Below are positions 7,092 through 15,550 of a DNA stretch of 58,559 nt, piece after piece. The stretch is from contig JAFVXW010000032.1 in assembly GCA_017500935.1 (NCBI GenBank), forward strand, positions 1-58,559, read 5' to 3'. The notes under the pieces are model-generated. The model saw only the letters and a list, made by a program, of their open reading frames with translations. It was not told the origin of the DNA and did not search any database. Position numbers and translations under genes: made by a program. Within the stretch, counting starts at the first letter, position 1. The number at the start of each line of letters is the position of its first letter. Origin of the DNA: Lachnospiraceae bacterium (GTDB taxonomy: Bacteria > Bacillota > Clostridia > Lachnospirales > Lachnospiraceae).

Positions 7092-8459
7092 TTATGCCTG
7101 CTGTCTGCTCTGCAGTTCGGACATGATCTGCGGCATTTTTTTCTCCAGATCATAAAAGGCAAGGAGCAGCGCGATCAGGGCAAATACTGCGAAAGGTCCG
7201 AAAATATAAATGTTTGTGATCATGGAAAGAACACTTGCAGGCTGTGTCTGGGCAACATCTGCGGTGGTGCTGATATAACCGGAAAGAGATAACAGTCCGG
7301 TGGTGATCGCGGTCATAACGCCGAAGCCGATCTTTGCGCCGACCAGACAGGATGCGGTGATCAGACTTTCCTGACGGATATTGTTTTTCCAGAAGCCGTA
7401 TTCCACGGTTTCGCCGACAAAGGAATATAAAACAGAGTTAAAAGGTCCGAAACATGCACCGCGCAGTGCGGCGTTTACAATGATCAGCGGCATGCTGGTG
7501 GAGGCAGGCAGAAGGATCAGCTGTCCGGCAGCGCCGATAAAGCAGCTGGCAAGACAAACCTGGCGTTTGCTGTATTTTTTCAAAAAGAGCGGTGTCAGCA
7601 GCATGGAAACGATCATGGCAACGGTTTCCAGTATGTATAATAAGTTGTAGATCATACCGTCATTGCCAAGCAGGTATTTGTTAAAATAAGTAAGGCTGGT
7701 GCCGCCTGCAACAAAGAAGCAGGACTGCAGTGCCAGAAAACCTGCGGATGCCCAGAAATATCTGTTTTTCAAAACGCGGCCAAAGGATACGGCAAGCGGT
7801 TCTTTGACGGTGTCGGCGGCAACCTCAACGGTTTCTTCGCAGAAGAAAAAGCAGATCAGCAGCAGCACAATGGCGGCAGCGGCAAGCAGCGCGGAGGTGG
7901 TGATCCAGGAGGATTTGCTGTCTCCCAGAAAACGGATCAGGGACATGGTGCCGCACACGGTCATGAGTTTGCCGATATTGGCACAGCACATGCGGATAAC
8001 ACCCAGCATGTTCAGCTCGTCGGAATCACGGGTCATCACGTAGGACAGGCTGGCATAGGGCACGTTGATCGCGTTATAGAATACGCAGGTACACAGGTTA
8101 TATACAATAAATACATAAATATACTGAATGACACCTGTGGACATGGGAACGGTAAACAGAAGGATCAAAGAAACCGCAAAGGGAACGGCAGACCATAACA
8201 GCCAGGGTCTGTATTTGCCGTAACGGGATCGGGTCTTGTTGGCGGCAAAGCCCATGATCAGGGCAAAAGCACCGTCCACAAATTTGGAAATGAGCATGAT
8301 GGTGCCGACAATGGCAGCATTTAAGCCCACATAGTCTGTGTAAAAAAGAACAAGAATGCTGCTGAGCATGCCGACAACAATGTTGCAGGCAGCGTCACCG
8401 CCTCCGTAGGCAAAACGGCGGCTCCATAAGGTTTTGGGTGAAAGCTTGTTGGAATTCAA
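7092..8459 (-). CDS. GPH-family sugar:cation symporter (MelB-like)
   Basis: A 455-residue protein with about twelve hydrophobic helices and the glycoside-pentoside-hexuronide symporter signatures: a first helix starting RFAYGGGDAACNIVVGM, then ISKFVDGAFALIMGFAANKT and RSRYGKYRPWLLW in the first cytoplasmic loop. Family members import disaccharides or glycosides with sodium or protons. The start is a TTG at 8459, eight bases after GAGAGG; the nearby ATG is out of frame. It faces a truncated glycosidase gene across a shared promoter region and probably supplies the locus with oligosaccharides. The substrate cannot be read from sequence. Confidence 0.9.
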   Translation of the reverse strand: MNSNKLSPKTLWSRRFAYGGGDAACNIVVGMLSSILVLFYTDYVGLNAAIVGTIMLISKFVDGAFALIMGFAANKTRSRYGKYRPWLLWSAVPFAVSLILLFTVPMSTGVIQYIYVFIVYNLCTCVFYNAINVPYASLSYVMTRDSDELNMLGVIRMCCANIGKLMTVCGTMSLIRFLGDSKSSWITTSALLAAAAIVLLLICFFFCEETVEVAADTVKEPLAVSFGRVLKNRYFWASAGFLALQSCFFVAGGTSLTYFNKYLLGNDGMIYNLLYILETVAMIVSMLLTPLFLKKYSKRQVCLASCFIGAAGQLILLPASTSMPLIIVNAALRGACFGPFNSVLYSFVGETVEYGFWKNNIRQESLITASCLVGAKIGFGVMTAITTGLLSLSGYISTTADVAQTQPASVLSMITNIYIFGPFAVFALIALLLAFYDLEKKMPQIMSELQSRQQA

Positions 8460-8516
8460 GATACATACCTCTCAGGTGAAATTATTGCGGGAAAACAGTA
8501 AAAATAAGTTTGTTCC

Positions 8517-8545
8517 TTGTGCGTCCGTAACTTTTACAATATCAT
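8517..8545 (+). promoter_or_regulatory. Promoter candidate of the truncated glycosidase gene
   Basis: TTGTGC, 17-base spacer, TATCAT, about 60 bases before the start codon, in the divergent gap with the GPH symporter. No convincing minus-strand promoter was seen here. Confidence 0.45.
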
Positions 8546-8604
8546 TATTTATAAACATTGTCGAGAAGCTGTATGAGCGTTTTTTAACAATAAGGAGAGA
8601 AAAA

Positions 8605-8930
8605 ATGGAATTCAGGGAAGGGTACAGAAAGCTGATGAGCAGACTGGGTGTTTTCGGAACATCGGAAGAGTTTGAGGTGCAAAAGACAGTTGCCAGCATT
8701 GATACCCTGCTTCGGCGGGCGGACGATCTGTATCGCGGGGCAGTTCCTGTATATAATGAGGGACTGGATATTGAAAATCTCAAAAACAGAGCCATTGCGC
8801 ATCTGGAAGCACTGGAACGCGGAGAAAGACCGCTTGCCGGACGTTTTACCGAACCCGGTGTGACATTTGTGGATCACAGCTTTTTTGAGCATGACGGCAG
8901 ATTTTACATGATGTATACCGGTGTCAATAA
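8605..8930 (+). pseudogene. Glycosidase gene truncated by a 150-bp repeat
   Basis: The gene starts well (AAGGAGAG, then ATG at 8605) and encodes about 108 residues. An N-terminal helical part is followed by the first propeller blade, VDHSFFEHDGRFYMMYTGV, which resembles the blade motifs of the neighbouring glycosidase. The sequence then enters AATAAAAATAAGCGCCC, the start of the 150-bp repeat, and the frame runs on only into meaningless residues. At least two thirds of a five-bladed enzyme is missing, so the gene is probably inactive. Divergent placement beside the GPH symporter suggests it was once co-regulated with it. Confidence 0.75.
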
Positions 8931-9075
8931 AAATAAGCGCCCTTGCAAGCAAGCTGGTGGAGTCGCCGGGGTATGCCATGCCATTCGGATTCCGCTGCGC
9001 TGCATCCTCATGGACGGCTGTCGCCGTCTAATAACGCAACAATAAAAGCCCCTTTCCAAGTAAACTTGGAGGGGC
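8926..9075. repeat. 150-bp repeat, copy 2 (within truncated glycosidase)
   Basis: Gap-free match to 3316-3465 with about 11 differences. Its left boundary coincides with the point where the glycosidase reading frame loses its family resemblance. Its right end carries the terminator of rubrerythrin copy 2. Confidence 0.85.
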
Positions 9076-9078
9076 TTT
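9045..9078 (-). terminator. Terminator of rubrerythrin copy 2
   Basis: Arms AAAGCCCC...CCAAGT and ACTTGGAGGGGCTTT (9064-9078) form a stem with a small bulge. On the minus strand it is followed by TTTTATTG. It is the intact version of the hairpin in the 150-bp repeat. Confidence 0.75.
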
Positions 9079-9106
9079 ATCGTTACGTTATTGCATGGCT
9101 TGTAGC

Positions 9107-9649
9107 TTATGCAAAGTATCTCTTCAGAAGTCCTTCAAATGCTTTGCCGTGTCTTGCTTCGTCTCTTGCCATTTCATGAACGGTGTCATGGATCGCATCG
9201 AGGTTCAGAGCTTTTGCGCGTTTTGCCAGATCGAATTTGCCTGCGGTTGCGCCGTTTTCAGCGTCAACTCTCAGTTCCAGATTCTTCTTGGTGGAAGCGG
9301 TAACAACTTCGCCCAACAGTTCTGCGAACTTGGCAGCATGTTCTGCTTCTTCCCATGCAGCTTTTTCCCAGTACAGACCGATTTCGGGATAACCTTCTCT
9401 GTGAGCCACTCTTGCCATTGCAAGGTACATACCAACTTCGGAGCATTCGCCTTCAAAGTTAGCGCGCAGGTCAGCGATAATGTCTTCGGGAGCACCTTCT
9501 GCAACGCCTACAACGTGTTCAGCAGCCCAAACCTTCTCAGCAGCCTGTTCTGTGAACTTGGAAGCGGGAACCTTACAAACGGGGCAGAATTCGGGAGCTG
9601 CATCACCTTCATGAACGTAACCACATACCTGACATACAAATTTAGCCAT
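9107..9649 (-). CDS. Reverse rubrerythrin, copy 2
   Basis: The 180-residue product is identical, residue for residue, to that of the gene at 3631-4173: an N-terminal rubredoxin-like CxxC/CxxC domain followed by a ferritin-like di-iron domain. By eye the two genes differ at about 39 of 543 bases, all silent. The start at 9649 follows the same AAAGGAGAT leader as copy 1, and about 25 bases after the stop are also shared. It lies 65 bases downstream of a PerR-like regulator on the same strand, so the pair is probably co-transcribed from the perR promoter. The product should detoxify peroxide. Confidence 0.93.
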   Translation of the reverse strand: MAKFVCQVCGYVHEGDAAPEFCPVCKVPASKFTEQAAEKVWAAEHVVGVAEGAPEDIIADLRANFEGECSEVGMYLAMARVAHREGYPEIGLYWEKAAWEEAEHAAKFAELLGEVVTASTKKNLELRVDAENGATAGKFDLAKRAKALNLDAIHDTVHEMARDEARHGKAFEGLLKRYFA

Positions 9650-9714
9650 AATCTTAATCTCCTTTTTAAAAAAAACTGTGTTTTTAAATAATATCTGACA
9701 GTCTGTACTGTCTG

Positions 9715-10122
9715 TCAGGAGGCATCGCTGCCGTCCTGTGCGCTGCATTCGCTGCAGCTTCCGTAGAAGTAGGTGATATGACCGGTGATCCTGTTGCCTT
9801 CCAGGTCAGTGCCGGTAAGCTTATCTACTTCTGTAAGTGCTTCCAGCTTCAGGTCTATCACCCGTCCGCAATCCTTGCAGATGAAATGATAGTGCGGGCT
9901 GGTATCGGCATCAAAATGGTCTATGCCGTCGCCGAGTCTTAACCGGGCGATTTCTCCGATATCCGCCAAAAGCGTCAGATTCCGGTATACGGTTCCGAGG
10001 CTGATGTTGGGGAATTCGTTCCTCACAGAGCTGTAAACAACGTCTGCGGTGGGATGATCCTTGCGTGTCATCAGAAAGTTCATGATCGCTTCTCTCTGAC
10101 GACTGTATTTTAGAGCAGGCAT
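9715..10122 (-). CDS. perR: Fur-family peroxide regulator (PerR-like)
   Basis: A 135-residue Fur-family repressor. Residues 1-75 form a winged helix ([13 protein letters not shown], then [19 protein letters not shown]). The C-terminal half has [18 protein letters not shown], with the PerR-type metal histidines and Asp, and a second cysteine pair near the end (CSEC) for structural zinc. PerR proteins sense peroxide by iron-catalysed histidine oxidation and derepress rubrerythrin-type genes. Start ATG 10122 has GGAAGGAG seven bases upstream; the TTG two codons earlier is too close to that site. The next gene is a rubrerythrin, and a PerR-box-like site lies in its own leader, which suggests autoregulation. 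Confidence 0.85.
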   Translation of the reverse strand: MPALKYSRQREAIMNFLMTRKDHPTADVVYSSVRNEFPNISLGTVYRNLTLLADIGEIARLRLGDGIDHFDADTSPHYHFICKDCGRVIDLKLEALTEVDKLTGTDLEGNRITGHITYFYGSCSECSAQDGSDAS

Positions 10123-10151
10123 GTTCAACTCCTTCCTCGCGATTGCTGCAA

Positions 10152-10168
10152 ACAGTAATCATTATTGT
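10152..10168. promoter_or_regulatory. PerR-box-like operator
   Basis: The minus-strand 17-mer ACAATAATGATTACTGT matches the PerR consensus ATTATAATNATTATAAT at 11 of 16 defined positions, including the core ATAATNATTA. It sits just downstream of the -10 box of the perR promoter. Confidence 0.5.
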
Positions 10169-10180
10169 TATCGTGTTTGT

Positions 10181-10209
10181 ATTATATATGACGAAAAGTG
10201 ATTTGTCAA
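10181..10209 (-). promoter_or_regulatory. Consensus promoter of perR-rubrerythrin operon
   Basis: Minus strand: TTGACA (10209-10204), 17-base spacer, TATAAT (10186-10181); both boxes are perfect. Confidence 0.85.
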
Positions 10210-10270
10210 ACGGTTTTAGAGATTTTTTAGAAAATAATTTTTTCGTTTTTATAAATAGAAGCTGCGAATA

Positions 10271-10279
10271 TGGTATACT
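10271..10279 (+). promoter_or_regulatory. Extended -10 promoter candidate of the two-component operon
   Basis: TGGTATACT (TG-n-TATACT) stands 55 bases before the sensor kinase start. The -35 region is A/T-rich without a clear TTGACA. Confidence 0.5.
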
Positions 10280-10333
10280 GATTACTGTATATAAATATTG
10301 GCATTAAAGCCCTGAAAAACAGAGGATTTATTC

Positions 10334-11815
10334 ATGAAGTTCAAGACAAAACTGGCGATCACCTTTCTGACGATGTTTTTGCTGCCGCTGGCATTGTCCT
10401 GTGTCGCATTTTTTGCGATCGGAACACTTCTGCTTCGTTCCATGAATCTGTATCCGGGAATGGTAAGCTCCGGATTCAGTATGTTTTCCAATACGGTGGA
10501 ATCCTACAGTCAGGCGACCAATGAACTTTTTAATGAAATTCTGGAAACTTCCAAGTTCAGGCCGCATGATTTTGAAGACAGGGTATATCTGGAGATCCTG
10601 AATAAAAAAGCACAGGAGCATTCCTCTTACATTATTATAAGAAGAGCAGACACGATTTTTTATGCCGGTGATCAGGATGCGGCGGAAAAGATCTTCCGGG
10701 TATTGCCCGCTTTTGGACGGGAAAACGAGCGGGCAGATGCGGGATTTTATTTTAACGATCTGAAAAAACTGGTCAAGCAGGTGGATTTTTTGTTCTCGGA
10801 TCAGGTTCCCGGCAGCGCCTTTATCGTAACCCGTGTGGGCAGTGTTTTTTCACAGTCGTTTCTGATCGATATGATGCTGGCGATCGTGATTATTTTGCTG
10901 ATCACGAGTGTCGTACTGACACAGTGGATCCACAAGAGTATTTTTTCACCGGTCAATAAGCTGAATCTGGCGATGAAGGAGATTTCGGAGGGCAATTTTG
11001 ATTATGTGCTGGAATCGGAGGATGACAGTGAGATCGGCGAGCTTTACCGCAATTATGAGGATATGCGGCTTCGTCTGAAGGAGTCTACGGAGGAGAAGCT
11101 TCATAATGAAAAGCAGAATAAAGAGCTGATCAGCAACATCACCCACGATTTAAAGACCCCGATCACGGCCATCAAAGGTTATGTGGAGGGCATCATTGAC
11201 GGTGTGGCGGATACGCCGGAGCGTCGGGAGAAGTACCTGCGCACGATTTACACCAAGGCCAATGATATGGACAGACTGATCAATGAGCTGACCTATTACT
11301 CCAGTATCGACAACAACCGCATTCCCTACAATTTCAAGCGCCTGGATGTGGTGGATTTCTTTGAGGACTGCGTGGAAGAGGTTGGATTTGAACTGGAGTC
11401 CAAGAATATTGAACTCAATTACACCAATGTGGTTACCCGCGGCACAAGGATCATTGCGGATCCCGAGCAGCTCAAAAAGGTGATCAATAATATAGTAGGA
11501 AACAGTATCAAATACATGAACAAGCCCAAAGGTGTCATAGACATCCGGATTCTGGACGAGCTGGATTCTATCCGTGTTGAGATTGAGGACAACGGAAAGG
11601 GCATCGCAGCCAAGGATCTGGGCAATATTTTTGAACGGTTTTTCCGTACGGATGCATCCCGCAACTCCACAAAGGGCGGCAGCGGCATCGGACTTTCCAT
11701 TGTTAAGAAAATCATAGAGGATCACGGCGGCTATATCTGGGCCACCAGCAGGGAGCATGAAGGCACCTGTCTGCATTTTGTGATCAGAAAATACAGGGAG
11801 GCAAGTGAAGAATGA
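10334..11815 (+). CDS. Membrane sensor histidine kinase (HAMP, HisKA, HATPase)
   Basis: A 493-residue class I sensor kinase. It has an N-terminal membrane helix, an extracytoplasmic sensor part (about residues 35-175), a second helix (LAIVIILLITSVVL), a HAMP linker, the phosphorylation box SNITHDLKTPITAIKG with His271, then the ATP-binding boxes N (NIVGNSIKYM), G1 (DNGKGIA) and G2 (GGSGIGLSIVKKI). The stop overlaps the start of the response regulator by four bases (ATGA), so translation is coupled. The signal is unknown. Confidence 0.93.
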   Translation: MKFKTKLAITFLTMFLLPLALSCVAFFAIGTLLLRSMNLYPGMVSSGFSMFSNTVESYSQATNELFNEILETSKFRPHDFEDRVYLEILNKKAQEHSSYIIIRRADTIFYAGDQDAAEKIFRVLPAFGRENERADAGFYFNDLKKLVKQVDFLFSDQVPGSAFIVTRVGSVFSQSFLIDMMLAIVIILLITSVVLTQWIHKSIFSPVNKLNLAMKEISEGNFDYVLESEDDSEIGELYRNYEDMRLRLKESTEEKLHNEKQNKELISNITHDLKTPITAIKGYVEGIIDGVADTPERREKYLRTIYTKANDMDRLINELTYYSSIDNNRIPYNFKRLDVVDFFEDCVEEVGFELESKNIELNYTNVVTRGTRIIADPEQLKKVINNIVGNSIKYMNKPKGVIDIRILDELDSIRVEIEDNGKGIAAKDLGNIFERFFRTDASRNSTKGGSGIGLSIVKKIIEDHGGYIWATSREHEGTCLHFVIRKYREASEE

Positions 11816-12501
11816 GTAAGATTTTAATTATTGAAGACGAAATTGCGATTGCGGATCTGGAAAAGGATTATCTGGAATTAAGCGGCTTTGAAGTGGAAAT
11901 TGAGACTGCCGGAGATACCGGACTTCTGCGTGCGCTGCAGCAGGATTTTGACCTGATCGTGCTGGATCTGATGCTGCCTGTTTTGGACGGTTTTGAGGTA
12001 TGCCGCAGAATCCGAGAGGAAAAAAATGTGCCGATCCTGATGGTCAGCGCCAAAAAGGATGATATCGACAAGATCCGCGGTCTGGGACTTGGCGCGGATG
12101 ATTATATGACCAAGCCTTTCAGCCCCAGCGAGTTGGTGGCGCGTGTCAAGGCACACATGGCACGCTATGAGCGTCTGACCAGCTCTCACCAGAAGGTAAA
12201 TGACATTGTGGAGATCCGCGGCTTAAAGATCGATAAGACCGCCCGCCGCGTCTGGATCAACGGCGAGGAGAAGGCATTTACCACCAAGGAATTTGATCTT
12301 CTGACTTTCCTTGCAGAAAACCCCAACCACGTATTTACCAAGGAAGAACTGTTCCGGGAAATCTGGGATATGGATTCCATCGGTGACATTGCGACCGTTA
12401 CCGTACACATCAAAAAAATCCGTGAAAAAGTGGAAATGGACACCGCGCATCCGCAGTATATTGAGACGATCTGGGGCGTTGGCTACCGGTTTAAGGTGTA
12501 A
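11812..12501 (+). CDS. OmpR/PhoB-family response regulator
   Basis: A 229-residue regulator with a receiver domain (residues 1-115; phosphoacceptor Asp52 in IVLDLMLPVLDG, Lys in DDYMTKPFSPSE) and a winged-helix DNA-binding domain (residues ~130-229, ending WGVGYRFKV, with TVTVHIKKIREKVE as recognition helix). It is the partner of the overlapping upstream kinase. A GNAT gene begins three bases after its stop, suggesting one operon. Confidence 0.95.
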   Translation: MSKILIIEDEIAIADLEKDYLELSGFEVEIETAGDTGLLRALQQDFDLIVLDLMLPVLDGFEVCRRIREEKNVPILMVSAKKDDIDKIRGLGLGADDYMTKPFSPSELVARVKAHMARYERLTSSHQKVNDIVEIRGLKIDKTARRVWINGEEKAFTTKEFDLLTFLAENPNHVFTKEELFREIWDMDSIGDIATVTVHIKKIREKVEMDTAHPQYIETIWGVGYRFKV

Positions 12502-12504
12502 TAT

Positions 12505-13272
12505 ATGACCAATCAGGATATATGGCGTATCGCTCTGCAGCAGTCCGCATACGACTGTAACTGTGAGCCGGAAGATTTTCTGGCAGATGAAAATAAAGTC
12601 GTACTCTCTCAGAAGCATGAAAAAGCCCGTGTCTACCTGCCTTTGCCTTTTGAATGCGATATGGTATCTTATGGCAGCAATATTGTGGCGCAGGTCAGCC
12701 CGCGCATGAAAGAAACAGTACAGTGGTATCTGGACAAATATCCGGTTGAACACTGTTTTGAGTCTCCGCATGTGATCGCATTGAATGAAAAACTGGCAGA
12801 GTTTGGCTATAAAGTGTGTTTTATGGCAGAATATTTCCTGCCGGATCTGGACGTGTTAAAGGAACTGCCCTGTGATTATGAACTGCGTGTGCTGCATCCG
12901 GCGGATTTTATGCGGTATTATACGGATACCTGGAGCAATGCCCTGTGCAAAAGCAGAATGCATCTGGACATGCTGGCAGTCGGTGCCTATGACAATGGGG
13001 AGCTGATCGGACTGGCGGGATGTTCAGCTGACTGTGAAGATATGTATCAGATAGGCGTGGATGTTTTGCCTGCATACCGCAAAAAAGGCGTGGCATCAGC
13101 GCTAACCAGCCGCCTTGCGCTGGAAACCTTAAAGCTTGGAAAGGTGCCTTTTTACTGTGCGGCATGGTGTAATGTCAGATCGGTGCGCAATGCCATCCGT
13201 TGTGGTTTTAAGCCCGCGTGGGTGGAGCTGACTGCGCGTGACAGTGCTTTTGTGGATGAAATGAACCGGTGA
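12505..13272 (+). CDS. GNAT-family N-acetyltransferase
   Basis: A 255-residue protein whose C-terminal half carries the GNAT acetyl-CoA fold: GELIGLAGCS, YQIGVDVLPAYRKKGVASAL as motif A, and WCNVRSVRNAIRCGFKP as motif B. The N-terminal ~110 residues resemble the extension of GNATs with a partner-like domain. It follows the response regulator with only three intervening bases and is closed by a terminator, so it is the third gene of that operon. The acceptor substrate is unknown. Confidence 0.8.
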   Translation: MTNQDIWRIALQQSAYDCNCEPEDFLADENKVVLSQKHEKARVYLPLPFECDMVSYGSNIVAQVSPRMKETVQWYLDKYPVEHCFESPHVIALNEKLAEFGYKVCFMAEYFLPDLDVLKELPCDYELRVLHPADFMRYYTDTWSNALCKSRMHLDMLAVGAYDNGELIGLAGCSADCEDMYQIGVDVLPAYRKKGVASALTSRLALETLKLGKVPFYCAAWCNVRSVRNAIRCGFKPAWVELTARDSAFVDEMNR

Positions 13273-13277
13273 AATCA

Positions 13278-13306
13278 AAATGCCTGTATCAATCAGGCAT
13301 TTTTTT
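13278..13306 (+). terminator. Terminator of the two-component/GNAT operon
   Basis: AAATGCCTG (13278-13286) and CAGGCATTT (13294-13302) with a 7-base loop and a run of seven T residues. Confidence 0.9.
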
Positions 13307-13391
13307 CATTTCCTGCAAGATTATACATGGTATATGCAGAAAAATAGGTGTACAATGATCATAATTGAGATTGTATGGGAGGCACTGTATC

Positions 13392-13496
13392 ATGGGGGCT
13401 ACAGCAGAAAAGAAGATGCCGCAGATGGCATTGGATCTGGTGCCGGAAGGCACCTATGCGCAGGAAATGGAGCGCAAAGAATAGCGCAAATGGAAA
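13392..13496 (+). other. Interrupted 5' end of the MATE transporter gene
   Basis: ATG 13392 has a good ribosome site (GGGAGG, nine bases away) and is in frame with the transporter. It encodes 30 residues and hits TAG at 13482-13484. Next to the stop AGCGCAAA occurs twice, 12 bases apart. Removing one 12-base unit restores a continuous reading through MERKWKMPEEVS. The stop therefore looks like the product of an in-frame 12-base duplication. Confidence 0.6.
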
Positions 13497-14861
13497 ATGC
13501 CGGAGGAAGTTTCCAGCAAGTATGTTTACAGGGATATCGTCAGGATCGCATGGCCCTCTCTGGTGGAACTTTTGCTGACACAGCTGGCATCTATGGTGGA
13601 TATGATGATGGTAGGACAGCTGGGAAGTGCGGCTTTGTCTGCTGTCGGTCTGACCACACAGCCCAAGTTTTTATTAATGACACTGATCATGTCCTTGAAT
13701 GTCGGCGCAACCGCGATGGTGGCACGTCATAAAGGGGCGGGCAATAAAGAGAAGGCCTTTTTGATTCTGCGTCAGTCCCTGATGCTCAATACGATCATTG
13801 CAGTGCTGATGACGGTAATCGGTATCTGGGCGGCAGAGCCGCTGGTTATTTTCATGGGTGCGCAGGAAGATACCGTAAAGGATGCCACCATTTATCTGCA
13901 GATTCAGATGGCAGGCTTTATCAGTATCGGTATTACTTCGTCCATTACGTCCTGTCTGCGCGGTGCAGGTGATTCCAGAACGGCGATGGTTTATAATGTT
14001 ACCGCCAATGTGGTGAATGTAATCTTAAACTACCTGCTGATCTACGGTAAGTTCGGATTCCCCCGCATGGAAGTTGCCGGTGCATCCCTGGCGACCATTA
14101 TTGGTCAGTTTGTGGCAATGTTTATGGCAGTTTATGCAGTCATGAAAAAGAATGACAAGCAGTATCTGCAGTTACATATTAAAGATGGCTTTCTGCCGGA
14201 TTTTGCAGCGTTGAAGGATATCGTGCAGATCGGTCTGCCCGCGATGATGGAACAGCTGGTAATGCGCGCCGGTATGATCATTTTTGCAAAGACCGTAGCC
14301 GGTCTGGGAACCGTTTCCTATGCGATCCATCAGGTCTGCATGAATATTTTGTCCATGTCCTTTATGCTGGGACAGGCATTTGCGGTATCCGCAACCTCTC
14401 TGGTAGGACAGAGTCTTGGCAAGAAGCGTTCTGATATGGCTAAAACCTATGCCAGCCGCGTAAGCAGTATCGGATTTGTATTTTCCTTCATTCTGGGTAT
14501 GGTATTTTTGTTGTTTGGCGAGCAGATCGTCAGTCTTTACAGCAATGAAACCGAAGTTATTGAGACCGGTGCGGTCATGCTTCGCTATGTGGCATTGGTA
14601 CAGCCGTTCCAGGGGGCACAGTTCATACTGGCAGGTGCGCTGCGCGGTGCCGGTGATACCAAGGTGACTGCGATGATCACTTTCCTGACAGTGCTTCTGG
14701 TTCGTACCTCTGTGGCAATCGTCCTGATCAATGTGGTGGGAATCGGACTCAGCGGTGCATGGATCGCAGTAGCAGCCGACCAGCTTTTACGTTCCACACT
14801 GGTATTTTTAAGATATCGCGGCGGAAAATGGATGTATATGCGGTTAAAACCGGAAAATTAA
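13497..14861 (+). CDS. MATE-family multidrug efflux transporter
   Basis: 454 residues from ATG 13497, with twelve hydrophobic helices in two homologous halves (AWPSLVELLLTQLASMVDMM in the first; QIGLPAMMEQLVMRAGMIIF in the second) and the typical CLRGAGDSR/ALRGAGDTK loops. MATE proteins export cationic drugs or metabolites with sodium or protons. The start is a problem: ATG 13497 lacks a ribosome site, while the well-placed ATG at 13392 leads into an in-frame TAG. Expression may need reinitiation after that stop, or the gene may be a recent null. All transmembrane segments lie downstream of the stop. A terminator follows. Confidence 0.85.
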   Translation: MPEEVSSKYVYRDIVRIAWPSLVELLLTQLASMVDMMMVGQLGSAALSAVGLTTQPKFLLMTLIMSLNVGATAMVARHKGAGNKEKAFLILRQSLMLNTIIAVLMTVIGIWAAEPLVIFMGAQEDTVKDATIYLQIQMAGFISIGITSSITSCLRGAGDSRTAMVYNVTANVVNVILNYLLIYGKFGFPRMEVAGASLATIIGQFVAMFMAVYAVMKKNDKQYLQLHIKDGFLPDFAALKDIVQIGLPAMMEQLVMRAGMIIFAKTVAGLGTVSYAIHQVCMNILSMSFMLGQAFAVSATSLVGQSLGKKRSDMAKTYASRVSSIGFVFSFILGMVFLLFGEQIVSLYSNETEVIETGAVMLRYVALVQPFQGAQFILAGALRGAGDTKVTAMITFLTVLLVRTSVAIVLINVVGIGLSGAWIAVAADQLLRSTLVFLRYRGGKWMYMRLKPEN

Positions 14862-14869
14862 AAAGGATG

Positions 14870-14900
14870 AAAGCCGGGATGCAATATCCCGGCTTTTATA
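14870..14900 (+). terminator. Terminator of the MATE gene
   Basis: Perfect 11-bp stem AAAGCCGGGAT (14870-14880) and ATCCCGGCTTT (14886-14896), five-base loop, T-rich tail. Confidence 0.85.
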
Positions 14901-14980
14901 GAAAGGAAACCGTGTTCATCTTCAGGCAAAACTGCGCTGAGCAGGATGGACACACTATATGCTGTAAGGGTAGTTGAAAT

Positions 14981-15490
14981 ATGAAAAAATCAGTGTATAT
15001 CCGTCCGGCAGTCGTTTCTGATGCGCCGGAAATCGAAGCGGTGCGTTTATACACCTGGAAAACAACCTATTTGGGGCTGATGCCGGAGGAAATGCTGGAT
15101 CAGCGTATTGCTGATATTGAGAAGAGAACAGAAATTACACGGCAAAAAATAGCAGATGGTCAGCCTTTTTTTGCGGCGGAATATGATGGGCAGATCGTGG
15201 GAATGGCAGTCTGTACACCGTCCCGTAACCCGGATTATCCCGGAGACGGCGAGATTCAGGCAATCTATATTCTGAAAGCATTTCAGGGACTGGGAATCGG
15301 CCGGAAGCTTTTTGACTTTTGCTGCGAATATCTGCGGGGCTGCGGACATACAGAAATGATCGTTAATTGTCTGGACGGCAATCCGTCGGCTGCATTTTAT
15401 GAAAAAATGGGCGGACAGGTCGTTGGAAAGCGGCAGGATCCGCTGGGGGACACGGTGATAAACGAGATAATTTTCCGTTTTGCGATCTGA
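14981..15490 (+). CDS. GNAT-family N-acetyltransferase
   Basis: A 169-residue single-domain GNAT. The N-terminal IRPAVVSDAPEIEAVRLYTW leads into LMPEEMLDQR, typical of the family. Motif A is IQAIYILKAFQGLGIGRKLF and motif B is VNCLDGNPSAAFYEKMGGQV. The substrate cannot be inferred. A HAD phosphatase follows 60 bases later on the same strand. Confidence 0.88.
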   Translation: MKKSVYIRPAVVSDAPEIEAVRLYTWKTTYLGLMPEEMLDQRIADIEKRTEITRQKIADGQPFFAAEYDGQIVGMAVCTPSRNPDYPGDGEIQAIYILKAFQGLGIGRKLFDFCCEYLRGCGHTEMIVNCLDGNPSAAFYEKMGGQVVGKRQDPLGDTVINEIIFRFAI

Positions 15491-15550
15491 ACATTCAGGC
15501 TGTCTGACGTCGGTTTTACAAAAAAGAAAAGTGATGGAGGAAGATATACT

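Noticed and set aside
8943-9691. Plus-strand frames opposite rubrerythrin copy 2
   Set aside because: The minus strand encodes a complete rubrerythrin with RBS and terminator; the plus frames are antisense shadows, repeated at copy 1.
13280-13732. 150-residue frame overlapping the MATE gene start
   Set aside because: It runs out of frame through the conserved MATE N-terminus, has no family resemblance, and the transporter frame explains the DNA.
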